Source: Lacrimispora indolis DSM 755 (GTDB taxonomy: Bacteria; Bacillota; Clostridia; Lachnospirales; Lachnospiraceae). Taken from it: DNA of 64,000 bases. Location of the stretch: assembly GCF_000526995.1 (NCBI RefSeq), contig NZ_AZUI01000001.1, positions 3,948,001 to 4,012,000 on the forward strand, written 5' to 3'. This document shows positions 24,597 through 32,548 of the stretch, piece after piece. The notes beneath the pieces were generated by a model. It saw nothing but the letters and a program-made list of their open reading frames with translations. It was not told where the DNA came from and made no database searches. Position numbers and translations under genes: made by a program. Numbering within the stretch: the stretch's first letter is position 1; each line of letters begins with the position of its first letter.

Positions 24597-24818
24597 TTAC
24601 ATGGCCAGTTCTATAGAATCGACATTCTTATTACTAAAATCATCATTGGCAATATGTAAAAGAGCGTGCTGGTACGCTAGCATTTGACGTTCCTGGTTCA
24701 GTCTTGAATTTATTATAATAGTAAAACTCCCATCACTATTAGAGATCACTTGTTCCTCAATTACGCTATCCAAATCTAAAAAGTAAACTCCGATTGCTTC
24801 TGTGAGTAATGGGTGTAT
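24597..24818 (-). pseudogene. ImmA/IrrE-like remnant
   Basis: The open frame reads TEAIGVYFLDLDSVIEEQVI, then FTIIINSRLNQERQMLAYQH, then ALLHIANDDF. This is the pattern of small ImmA-type metalloproteases paired with phage repressors. The expected HExxH is changed to HALLH, and there is no start codon in frame before a stop at 24819-24821. An ATG in another frame at about 24822 suggests a frameshift. It lies between the Ltp-type gene and the repressor, the usual position. Confidence 0.5.
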
Positions 24819-24827
24819 TCATTTACG

Positions 24828-25214
24828 TCAACACCCTTCATCATTATATTTTTCTTCCTGACGTTTCAGAGACTGCATAAAGTCTATATGTGCTTTTAGC
24901 CTTTCAGATGACAAGTCCTTTGCAGCATAGAATAATGACCGCAGATCCGGATTTTCAAAAATCTCCTGAGCTATTTTACAGGTTTCCTCGTTAGTATAGT
25001 AATACTCTCTATCATCTCTCTTCACGGTTCCATTCATAAGATAATCTACTGTGACCCCTAAACGATTGGCTAATTGTTGTATTTTCGTAGCATTAGGCGT
25101 GCTTTTTCCAAGTTTGCTGATATATCCCTTGCTAAAGTCAAGTTCTTGTTCAAGCTGGTTCATTGAAATATTATTTTTCTTGCATAATTCTTTGATACGC
25201 TCTTTTAAGTCCAT
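24828..25214 (-). CDS. Cro/CI-type (XRE) repressor
   Basis: A 128-residue protein. The helix-turn-helix (MNQLEQELDFSKGYISKLGK) is followed by TPNATKIQQLANRLGVTVDY-LMNG, typical of clostridial prophage repressors. The C-terminal tail is helical. The start has AAAGGAG upstream. It is probably the regulator of the Ltp/ImmA-like group. No integrase or structural phage gene is near, so this looks like an isolated immunity fragment. Confidence 0.82.
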   Translation of the reverse strand: MDLKERIKELCKKNNISMNQLEQELDFSKGYISKLGKSTPNATKIQQLANRLGVTVDYLMNGTVKRDDREYYYTNEETCKIAQEIFENPDLRSLFYAAKDLSSERLKAHIDFMQSLKRQEEKYNDEGC

Positions 25215-25998
25215 TTTGCACTCCTTTAAACATCCTGAAAAAATTGCATAATCATAGCAATGAATAATGTGTGGAAAATTTTGGTAATTTTGATCGACAA
25301 CCTAATCATAGAATATTTTCAGAAGCAAGTCAATATATCTTGGCGGTTTTTTCAGAACTAAAAATGGAGGTGATTTTACAAAACAAGAAGAGAATCAAAT
25401 AATGGTATACGATAATAGATGAAATTTCATGATGAATTGATCAGGATAATTGATATATGCCGGAAGAATGGAAAAGAAATCCCAGGAGCTGCAACTCACA
25501 AGGAATTCATGTAACTGAAAATTAATTGACATCCCTATTTTGAACGGGCTATAAAGAAAAATGCCCTCAAGATTAGTATGAGGACATTTTTCTGACCTAG
25601 GTTTAAGCTGTCAACAATACTTCATTAACAACCTATTGTTATTTCCGCATTGCCATCCATAGCTTGACACCTCCGTCTATAATGATGTGTTTTTTGATGA
25701 ACACAATATTATTATGAGCATAATCTATAAAAATATAATGGTAATAAACAGTAAATTAAAAAATGGAAAAGTAGGCTAAGGGAAGTGGTTAAACCAGTAA
25801 CTTAAGATTTAGTTAATTTGTTGTACATTGATAACTTAATATTGATAGTTAGTAGAGACTGCAGTATCCTTAGGTTAGAAAATCAAAATTCAACTCTAAA
25901 GAATGTTAAGAAAAAGTGCATAAGTGCAGACTATTACTGGTAGATTTCTTTCTATATACTGATATACTTATCTTATATTAAATTTGGAGGTGGAATTG
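25215..25998. other. AT-rich intergenic region
   Basis: No supported gene. A terminator-like hairpin (AAAAATG..CCTCA and TGAGG..CATTTTT) is at 25557-25591. The rest is AT-rich with stops in all frames and probably contains the promoter of the XRE gene at 25999. Confidence 0.5.
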
Positions 25999-26451
25999 AT
26001 GAACTTAGGAAGTAATTTGTTCAATGCACGAAAGAAAAGAGGGCTGTCACAGGAAGAAGTTGCAGAAGAATTAGGAGTGAGCAGACAAACCATTTCAAAA
26101 TGGGAACTCGACGAAACGCTTCCTGACATACGCCAATCAAAAAAGTTGGCAACTATATATGGTTTATCTTTAGATGAACTGATAGAGTTTGATATTGATT
26201 TAAAGGAAATACAGCAGGTTATTGAAAAGACCAGTGAAGAAAAGCAACAGGAAATTGATTGGACAAAGGTGTGGGGTGAAAAGTATCCGATTTTAACAAC
26301 TTATCAGCAAGAGGTTAATGTTAATGATTATATTCCTAAAATAAGAGAAATGCTATATCACTTGAAAAAGGAATATGGATATAATGATACAGATGCTTTT
26401 TTGGTATTCAAAGATATTTTAGCTAGTGTCTGGAATAACAAAGGAAATTAA
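25999..26451 (+). CDS. XRE-family transcriptional regulator
   Basis: A 150-residue protein. The N-terminal helix-turn-helix is canonical (LSQEEVAEELGVSRQTISKW). The C-terminal half (YIPKIREMLYHLKKEYGYND) is helical and not recognised. The ATG at 25999 follows TTGGAGGTGG and is preferred over the TTG at 25984. No obvious partner gene is nearby, so its target is unknown. Confidence 0.82.
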   Translation: MNLGSNLFNARKKRGLSQEEVAEELGVSRQTISKWELDETLPDIRQSKKLATIYGLSLDELIEFDIDLKEIQQVIEKTSEEKQQEIDWTKVWGEKYPILTTYQQEVNVNDYIPKIREMLYHLKKEYGYNDTDAFLVFKDILASVWNNKGN

Positions 26452-26546
26452 ATATCAATTTAATACAAATAAGAGGTCAATTAACTACTAACTGTGAAAT
26501 ATTAAGTTAGTAGTTTTTTAATGCAGTAAAACTGAAATATGACGGC

Positions 26547-26786
26547 TCATTTCAATAAGTGCAGTGCAAATTCAACATCTTGTTTTTTAACATAAAATGT
26601 ATAGGATAATTTCAGTTTATTTGTTCCTATTCCCGCATGGGGAAAATCGAATGGATTTCTGGCAGATAAGTCGCTCACTTTAACTTTAAATGCTATATTA
26701 TTTTTAGAAAGATTTTCTTGAATCCGATTTTTATCAACTGAATCATATACAGAGGTCAACCGAGACCAACGAAAGAAGTTAATCAT
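26547..26786 (-). CDS. Hypothetical 79-residue protein
   Basis: The frame is MINFFRWSRLTSVYDSVDKN and ends VKKQDVEFALHLLK, starting after AAAGGCGG. The mixed α/β character and the ending FYVKKQDVEFALHLL resemble small DUF2007-like signal-transducing proteins, but the match is weak. No membrane segment. Function unknown. Confidence 0.5.
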   Translation of the reverse strand: MINFFRWSRLTSVYDSVDKNRIQENLSKNNIAFKVKVSDLSARNPFDFPHAGIGTNKLKLSYTFYVKKQDVEFALHLLK

Positions 26787-27103
26787 TTATACATAAACCG
26801 CCTTTCAATTTATAATTACAGTGTAGAAAATAATTTAAAGAATATCCAGAGGAAGGTGACAAATTGAGCAGTAAAAAAGAGCATGCAGCCATGCTTTCTG
26901 CGGAACATGCCAGGGCTACAAAACAGAATTACATCCTGTAAGGACTGCCTGCCATGACCTTCTCAGTAACGATATTGGATACTGGTAAGATTGGTACTTT
27001 TTAGACAATACGGCAGGCGGAGTGCTGGTGAGAGTCTGTTAGCATAGCTGAGGGATTTGTTCACTGTTAATATGGACGATTGATCTGGATAATGATATTT
27101 AAG

Positions 27104-27134
27104 CAAAAAAAAAGCCCGCCACAGTAGGCGGGCA
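27104..27134 (-). terminator. Terminator of the choline-binding-repeat gene
   Basis: On the minus strand GCCCGCC and GGCGGGC flank a short loop and run into nine T. It lies about 18 bases after the stop codon at 27152. Confidence 0.9.
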
Positions 27135-27151
27135 ACTTTAATAACTATAAA

Positions 27152-27844
27152 TTATTGTAGTTCTTTTAATGTATTTAAAATTTCTTGAACCTTTGCCTGA
27201 GTTTCAGGGATGTACATGGCACAAACAACAAACGTTTTATAGCCCCGGGTGCAATTGTAAAAATCAAGGCTGATATTATCCTCGTAAAGATATCGAGTCT
27301 TAGTAGCTGCAAATTCACCTAGTTGGGTGTTGGTTTTGTCAATAAAAGATAATTTTCCTTTTATGCCATCAATAAATCCTGCTTCAAAAGCGGCTGCCCA
27401 TACTTGAGGGTCAAGATGTGCAGGTATTATATAATTATTAAATGAGATTAATATGTTTTGCGAGGATATATCAAAAGTTTCTGTATTTCCGTCAAAAGCA
27501 GTTGTGGCTACATCGGAGGGAATTTGAAGAGAATATCTAATTTCTGTATTGGTGAAAGTACGGTAGGTTATTACATTGGAAGTGTTTGGATCTACCCATT
27601 TCCCAGAAGCATCAAAAGTATAAACTATACCATCAATGTTCTGCGTAGTGTTTATGAGCATTATGCCATTTGCATCTAAATAGTACCAGTTTCCCTGATC
27701 CTCAATCCACTGGCTTGTTACCGGTATTCCATTCTGGTCGTATTTCCACTGACCATTAGCCTGCTGTACCCAACCGGCAAAGGACTGAATGGAGAAGAGA
27801 TATGAAATACAGGCTGTTATTAAAAGAATTTTTACTTTTTTCAT
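27152..27844 (-). CDS. Secreted protein with N-terminal choline-binding-type repeats
   Basis: A 230-residue exported protein. The signal peptide is MKKVKILLITACISYLFSIQ with cleavage near SFAG. Two to three cell-wall-binding repeats follow (WVQQANGQWKYDQNGIPVTS, then WIEDQGNWYYLDANGIMLIN). The C-terminal ~140 residues form a domain I cannot name. It is probably attached to wall teichoic or lipoteichoic acids by the repeats. GGGGGTTTGT precedes the ATG. Confidence 0.8.
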   Translation of the reverse strand: MKKVKILLITACISYLFSIQSFAGWVQQANGQWKYDQNGIPVTSQWIEDQGNWYYLDANGIMLINTTQNIDGIVYTFDASGKWVDPNTSNVITYRTFTNTEIRYSLQIPSDVATTAFDGNTETFDISSQNILISFNNYIIPAHLDPQVWAAAFEAGFIDGIKGKLSFIDKTNTQLGEFAATKTRYLYEDNISLDFYNCTRGYKTFVVCAMYIPETQAKVQEILNTLKELQ

Positions 27845-28067
27845 ACAAACCCCCTATTGTAAGTTTTTGTAATTATTATACATTAGAGATGAGGAGATTG
27901 CAATAAAATGGAGTTAAGATGGCAACGGAGCCTGTGACACTCACGCCAGATCAGGACGGCGCTTTTTAATCTCTGAGATCAGTGAAATATTGCTATTATA
28001 GTTTGGCAATTATAATTGATTCATACTATTTGTGGTATTGTTTTATTTTTTGCTGTATCATTTTTGA

Positions 28068-28481
28068 GTTGCAGGTGCCCCATACACAACAATTGCAACT
28101 GATATAACAGGCACTGCCTATACCGATAACGACGTTACCAATGGAACTACATATTATTATGTTGTAACTGCAATCATAAACGGAAGTGAGGGGGTGGATT
28201 CTAATGAAGCTTCGGCCACTCCGACAACTTTAGTTGACCCAAACCAGCCGACTGGCGACAAGGCTCTTCTTGTAATCACCATGGTAACTGGCGAACGAAA
28301 AGAATATGAGATGACCTCAGATAAAATCAATGACTTTATGATATGGTATAATGGCAAAGCTGCATCAAGCCCGACCTATATGATTGAGAAGAATCACAAT
28401 AAAGCATCGTTCACAAGCCGCAAAGATTATATTGCATACGATCAGATTTCATACTTTGAAGTAAATGAATATAATAATTAA
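28068..28481 (+). pseudogene. 3' remnant of a surface protein with Fn3-like domain
   Basis: The open frame from 28068 reads AGAPYTTIATDITGTAYTDN, then TYYYVVTAIINGSEGVDSNE, a typical fibronectin type III end, followed by a ~90-residue tail rich in charged residues. A stop lies at 28065 and there is no start or ribosome binding site, so the 5' part is missing. The frame from the GTG at 28194 has no ribosome binding site. It ends just before the second copy of the 27-bp hairpin repeat. Confidence 0.6.
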
Positions 28482-28513
28482 TGAAATTGTTGTGTCAAAT
28501 CAGTAATTAGAAA

Positions 28514-28546
28514 GGCGGGTATCCGGTATTCCGGGCCCGCCTTTTA
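28514..28546 (+). terminator. Terminator-like hairpin, copy 2 of 27-bp repeat
   Basis: GGCGGGTATCCGG and CCGGGCCCGCC arms followed by TTTT. 27 bp are identical to 23642-23668. It follows the Fn3 remnant stop codon by about 30 bases. Confidence 0.8.
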
Positions 28547-28642
28547 AATGAGTGAATTATATCATTTCCGTGTGATGTCGTATTATATTTATGGGTATTT
28601 ACATGCCTTATTCAGCAAATAACTGTAAAGCATAATATTAAA

Positions 28643-28685
28643 GAACCCCAGTATTTACAAGGAGTTCTCGTATTTACTAGGGTTC
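28643..28685 (-). terminator. Hairpin after tRNA-Val
   Basis: GAACCC..AGTATTTAC and GTATTTACT..GGGTTC pair around an 11-base loop, immediately downstream of the tRNA on the minus strand, followed by TTT. Confidence 0.65.
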
Positions 28686-28693
28686 AAAAATAA

Positions 28694-28766
28694 TGGAGAC
28701 AACAGGACTCGAACCTGCGGCCCTCTACACGTCAAGCAGATGCTCTCCCAGCTGAGCTATGTCTCC
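28694..28766 (-). tRNA. tRNA-Val (anticodon GAC)
   Basis: A 73-base cloverleaf. The acceptor is GGAGACA/TGTCTCC, the D stem GCTC/GAGC, the anticodon stem TCTGC/GTAGA with loop TTGACGT, and the T arm GCAGG-TTCGAGT-CCTGT. Discriminator A is present; CCA is not encoded. Confidence 0.95.
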
Positions 28767-28831
28767 ATAAAAGCATTTTAACTGAAAACTTAAGAAAAGG
28801 CAAGCGAAATTATTCCAATAATTCAAACATT

Positions 28832-29470
28832 TTACACCAGCCAGTCCATGCGGTGGCAACTGCTTTGAAGTCCTGAATAAAACTTTGAAATATGGAGTCC
28901 ATCCATGAGTGCATGATTCACCAGGACCGATACCGGTATTTTTATGTCTCCTTCTGAGGTGAAATACTTTCCCCAGGTGATACGAGGGTTGCTGTCCGCA
29001 GGAACCGGAACCGGCTGAACGATGGAAGTATAGCTTACCCAGGGAATGCTGGAAAGGAAAAAGCGTTGGTCTTCATCCTCACCCTCTGCAAGAGTCTGGC
29101 TCTGCCTTGCCAGTTCCTGACGCTGCTTGGAATCCTTTAGAAATTCATCAAAGGGCAGCCGGTCATCTGCGGTGCAATAGCAATAGCTTTCGTTTTCCAG
29201 TGCCAGGGTGTAGGAAGAAATGCAGTGATCATATTCAATGATCCCGTTTCCACGGAGACGGCGGCGGAATTCCGGGATAGAGTTAGCAGTCCGTGCCGCC
29301 GCGTATAGGAAAGTCAGGTAAAAAGGCAGCCCTTCTTCTTTGATACAGCTCATAAAATCTGTAATATCCAGATTCACAGTCATACCTACATATGGATAAG
29401 CGAGATTGCGGAAAAGGTCAAACTGTTCCTTTCGCGGATAATGTTCCATGTCAAGTTCATAATAACTCAT
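28832..29470 (-). CDS. Chloramphenicol acetyltransferase, type A
   Basis: A 212-residue enzyme that acetylates chloramphenicol with acetyl-CoA, or a close homologue with another acceptor. The fold signature near the C-terminus is VNHALMDGLHISKFY: the catalytic His and the DG pair are kept, while the usual first His is Asn. YLTFLYAAARTANSIPEFRR is typical of the family. The ATG at 29470 follows AGGAGGTGTG. It is not next to plasmid or transposon genes, but the surroundings are degenerate and AT-rich. Resistance is predicted, not shown. Confidence 0.85.
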   Translation of the reverse strand: MSYYELDMEHYPRKEQFDLFRNLAYPYVGMTVNLDITDFMSCIKEEGLPFYLTFLYAAARTANSIPEFRRRLRGNGIIEYDHCISSYTLALENESYCYCTADDRLPFDEFLKDSKQRQELARQSQTLAEGEDEDQRFFLSSIPWVSYTSIVQPVPVPADSNPRITWGKYFTSEGDIKIPVSVLVNHALMDGLHISKFYSGLQSSCHRMDWLV

Positions 29471-29505
29471 AAAACACACCTCCTGGATTTCATAAGTCGA
29501 TTTAA

Positions 29506-29541
29506 GTGAATTACGTTAGTGAATTACGTTAGTGAATTACG
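29506..29541. repeat. Three tandem 13-bp repeats upstream of the acetyltransferase
   Basis: GTGAATTACGTTA occurs twice in full and a third time in part. It lies 36 bp upstream of the acetyltransferase start and may affect its expression. Confidence 0.8.
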
Positions 29542-29550
29542 CCGCAAAGC

Positions 29551-29567
29551 CCTTGGCAGAGCCAAGG
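29551..29567. repeat. Short hairpin CCTTGGC-AGA-GCCAAGG
   Basis: Perfect 7-bp arms just upstream of the acetyltransferase. A related palindrome (ATCCTT-T-GGCAATTGCC-AAGGAT) is at 29664-29686. Both share the core TTGGC/GCCAA. Confidence 0.6.
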
Positions 29568-29708
29568 TAATTTCACAATTATAAGAAGACCATATTTATT
29601 TCAAGTTATTTCAATGCTTTCTCCCTATCATAGGTTTGGTCCACCGAATGGTCCACTTTTTTAATCCTTTGGCAATTGCCAAGGATAATAATTTTACCAC
29701 TTGTTCAG

Positions 29709-29861
29709 TTATTCTTCAACAGAAAATTTTTTCAAAAATTCAGCACCATCTGGTATGGCTGACACCTTAGCCTCATCAGAAACTTCCAGTTTAGTATCAG
29801 CAGATACGGTTACATCTGTGACTTCTTTGTTCAGTACAACGGCGTTTTGGTGTTTTCGTGA
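29709..29861 (-). pseudogene. C-terminal remnant of a surface/repeat protein
   Basis: An open frame without a start reads NAVVLNKEVTDVTVSADTKL and ends EFLKKFSVEE. The alternation of Val, Thr and Asp resembles β-solenoid or SLH-associated surface proteins of Lachnospiraceae. A stop lies directly upstream in frame. It is a remnant only. Confidence 0.35.
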
Positions 29862-30011
29862 TTAAGTATTATGTTTGAATAATTTTTTCAATAGAATATA
29901 TGTTTCCTTATTTCGTATGCTATCAAGAAATTATGTAATTGTTTGTAATATATTGTCATGGGCAGGTAGTATTGGCATATAATAGAATTAATAAGATTAT
30001 TGAGGGAAGCC

Positions 30012-31307
30012 ATGACCACACATGTAGTTGAACCCGACGAAACGATCTATTCAATCGCAGAGCAATACAATGTCTCTGTTAACAGATTAATATTAGAAAA
30101 CGGAATTATAAACCCTGATAATTTAGCAATTGGTCAAACTATTGTGATTGTTCAACCGGAAATACTCTATACCATCCAAGCTGGTGATACTTTGGAGAGT
30201 ATTGCAGAGCGGTATGATGTATCAACAATGGAATTATTAAGAAATAATCCCTATCTTTCCGATAGGGGAATGCTGTACGTAGGTGAAACCATAGTGATCA
30301 AGTATCAAACAAACAAAACAAGAACAATTACCACTATTGGCTATACCTTTTCATACATAGATAAATCTGTTTTAATAAAAACTCTTCCCTTTTTAACTTA
30401 TTTGACCATATTCAACTATAGAGCTACAAGTGAGGGTGAAATCATCTTCAGATCCGACGACACTGAACTTATCCAGTTGGCCAAATCTTATGGTGTTGCA
30501 CCCATGATGCTCGTTTCCACTATGTCGGAAGAAGGAATAGTCAGTCCTGAAGTGACCTATAATATTTTAAATAATCCCTCTGTGCAGGTCAGCCTTATTG
30601 AGAATGCTCTTCATATAATGAAAACGAAAGGTTTTTATGGTATTAACATATATACCGAAAACATTACTTATAACAACATAAATAGCATTGCAGAATATTT
30701 GCAGAGAGCCTCTGTGATGTTTCATTCAGAAGGATACAAGATAATGATTACCATATCACCAGCTACGAATATTGGTGATTCCAGCGTTGGCTTTGAAAAA
30801 ATAGATTATTCAAGGTTATCTAAATTTGTAGATGCGGTCATATTTGCTTCATATGACTGGGCAAGGACTTACAGTTTTCCAAGCGCAATTTATCCAGTTA
30901 ATATCTTAAGAGATTTATTAGATTATATGGTTAATACTATTCCTCCTGAAAAAAATTATTTAGGAGTTACTTCTTTAGGTTATGATTGGACACTTCCATA
31001 TGTTCCCGGTGCCACAGATGCTGCCGCAATAACCTATAATAATGCGGTACAAATAGCAGCGGAAAACGGCGTACCAATACAATTTAATGAACCAGCACAG
31101 TCAGCTTACTTCTACTATACGGATAGCGATCAGAATCTGCATGTAGTATGGACTAAAGATGCAAGAAGCTTTGACGCAAGGGCCGGTCTGGTGGCAGAAT
31201 ATAATTTCCACGGCATATCTCTATGGACGATTATGAGATTTGATGCCCAAATGTGGTTTGTTATAAATACTCAGTATTACATAGAGAGACTCTTGGGTAT
31301 TGACTAA
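30012..31307 (+). CDS. LysM-LysM-GH18 protein (SleL/YaaH-like) with altered catalytic motif
   Basis: A 431-residue protein. Two N-terminal LysM domains (HVVEPDETIYSIAEQYNVSV and YTIQAGDTLESIAERYDVST) bind peptidoglycan. The rest is a GH18 barrel close to the spore cortex-lytic enzyme SleL/YaaH. The catalytic strand, normally DGxxxDxE, reads YGINIYTE: the acid Glu remains but the Asp residues are Tyr. The ATG at 30012 follows GAGGG. There is no signal peptide, as usual for spore-coat YaaH proteins. It may act on cortex peptidoglycan after germination, or only bind it. Confidence 0.8.
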   Translation: MTTHVVEPDETIYSIAEQYNVSVNRLILENGIINPDNLAIGQTIVIVQPEILYTIQAGDTLESIAERYDVSTMELLRNNPYLSDRGMLYVGETIVIKYQTNKTRTITTIGYTFSYIDKSVLIKTLPFLTYLTIFNYRATSEGEIIFRSDDTELIQLAKSYGVAPMMLVSTMSEEGIVSPEVTYNILNNPSVQVSLIENALHIMKTKGFYGINIYTENITYNNINSIAEYLQRASVMFHSEGYKIMITISPATNIGDSSVGFEKIDYSRLSKFVDAVIFASYDWARTYSFPSAIYPVNILRDLLDYMVNTIPPEKNYLGVTSLGYDWTLPYVPGATDAAAITYNNAVQIAAENGVPIQFNEPAQSAYFYYTDSDQNLHVVWTKDARSFDARAGLVAEYNFHGISLWTIMRFDAQMWFVINTQYYIERLLGID

Positions 31308-31381
31308 GCAGTCATATGTTTTTGCTGCCACCTAGGTTGATGTGATTGAGATTAAAGAACTGTCTTATGGCTCAAATATGT

Positions 31382-31412
31382 AAAGACGATTGGTTACCAT
31401 CGTCTTTTTCTT
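31382..31412 (+). terminator. Terminator after the LysM/GH18 gene
   Basis: AAAGACGAT and ATCGTCTTT arms with a 10-base loop and a T-run, 75 bases after the stop codon. Confidence 0.85.
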
Positions 31413-31509
31413 TTTGTTCGTCACGTTGCATTATGTCGATATTACACACAAACAAAGAGTTATTTCAACTGTATTCGAAAAATGAGGGGAATTTTAAGAC
31501 GAAAAAAAA

Positions 31510-31540
31510 CTGGAAACCTTGTAAAATAAGGTATCCAGTA
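31510..31540 (-). terminator. Terminator of tRNA-Pro
   Basis: On the minus strand ACTGGA..ACCTT and AAGGT..TCCAGT pair and run into eight T. It follows the tRNA by about 14 bases. Confidence 0.8.
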
Positions 31541-31553
31541 TTTCCTATTTTGA

Positions 31554-31627
31554 TCGGAGTAACAGGATTTGAACCTGCGACCTCTCGGCCCCCAGCCGAG
31601 CGCGCTACCAAGCTACGCCATACTCCG
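31554..31627 (-). tRNA. tRNA-Pro (anticodon GGG)
   Basis: A 74-base cloverleaf. The acceptor is CGGAGTA/TACTCCG, the D stem GCGT/GCGC, the anticodon stem CTCGG/CCGAG with loop CTGGGGG, and the T arm GCAGG-TTCAAAT-CCTGT. CCA is not encoded. Confidence 0.95.
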
Positions 31628-31756
31628 TTTCCTTGACACATATGGTATTATAGCAGAAAGTTTCGGATTGGTAAAGTATATTTCTTGAAAAAATTTCAAA
31701 TTTAAGATATTATGGTAAAGAAAGATTATTTTAGGAAGAAAAAAAGGTGAAAATAG

Positions 31757-32539
31757 ATGAAACCGATCGTGAGCTTTGATGTAGACATGACATTACTGGA
31801 CCATAAGGACTGGACAATTCCTGCCAGCGCTTTGGAAACCATAGAAAAGCTGAGAGAGAATTACACCATAGTCCTGGCGACGGGCAGAGATATGGATTCT
31901 GTTTTCAGTACCGGGATCCGGGATATGGTAAGGCCGGACGCGATCATCCATCTCAATGGGACAAAGGTGACTGTTGGAGATAAAGTCATTTATGAACATA
32001 CCTTTGATAAGGAGCTGTTGGGAAAGATTCTGTCTTATGCGGAGAAAACTCCTCACAGCGTGGGTACCACCGTGGGGGATCTGGATTATTATGTCCATCC
32101 GGAGGTAGTAAAAAGACATGACACAAATCTTTGGGGAGAATGCGGAAGAAGATTCGAAGATCCAGGAAAGCTTGTGGAACTGGAAGTCCGCACCATGGCC
32201 TATATCGGGGATGAAGCCGGTGCAAAGGCCATGGAAGAGGAGTTTCCGGAGATCCATGTACATATGTTTGCCGATAAAAAGGGAGCAGATGTAGTGGAAC
32301 GAAAGGCCTCAAAGGCCATGGGCCTTGTGAGGCTATGCGATTATTACAAAATCCCTCTTACGGAAACAGTAGCCTTTGGAGACAGCATGAATGATTACGA
32401 TATTATAAAGCTGGCAGGAAGGGGAATTGCCATGGGCAATGCCATGGCTGAGCTGAAAAGAGCGGCTGATTATATCACGGATCCGATTGATCAGGAGGGA
32501 ATCAAAAAAGCCTGCCTGTATTTTGGAATGATCCGATAG
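31757..32539 (+). CDS. HAD-superfamily (Cof-type) phosphatase
   Basis: A 260-residue cytoplasmic hydrolase. Motif I is SFDVDMTLLDHKD, motif II lies in VLATGRDMDSV, and motif IV is AFGDSMNDYDIIKLAGRGIA with the following MGNA. The cap is of the C2b type. Cof-like enzymes dephosphorylate sugar phosphates and cofactors; the substrate here cannot be read. It is followed nine bases later by the dihydrolipoyl dehydrogenase gene, suggesting an operon. Confidence 0.88.
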   Translation: MKPIVSFDVDMTLLDHKDWTIPASALETIEKLRENYTIVLATGRDMDSVFSTGIRDMVRPDAIIHLNGTKVTVGDKVIYEHTFDKELLGKILSYAEKTPHSVGTTVGDLDYYVHPEVVKRHDTNLWGECGRRFEDPGKLVELEVRTMAYIGDEAGAKAMEEEFPEIHVHMFADKKGADVVERKASKAMGLVRLCDYYKIPLTETVAFGDSMNDYDIIKLAGRGIAMGNAMAELKRAADYITDPIDQEGIKKACLYFGMIR

Positions 32540-32548
32540 GAGGAGTAA

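Noticed and set aside
26865..26942. Short frame starting TTG after GAAGGTGAC (about 25 codons)
   Set aside because: Has a plausible ribosome binding site but is very short, not recognised and lies in degenerate DNA. Not enough support.
31346..31636. Plus-strand open frame of 96 codons
   Set aside because: It runs through a terminator and the tRNA-Pro gene and has no ribosome binding site.
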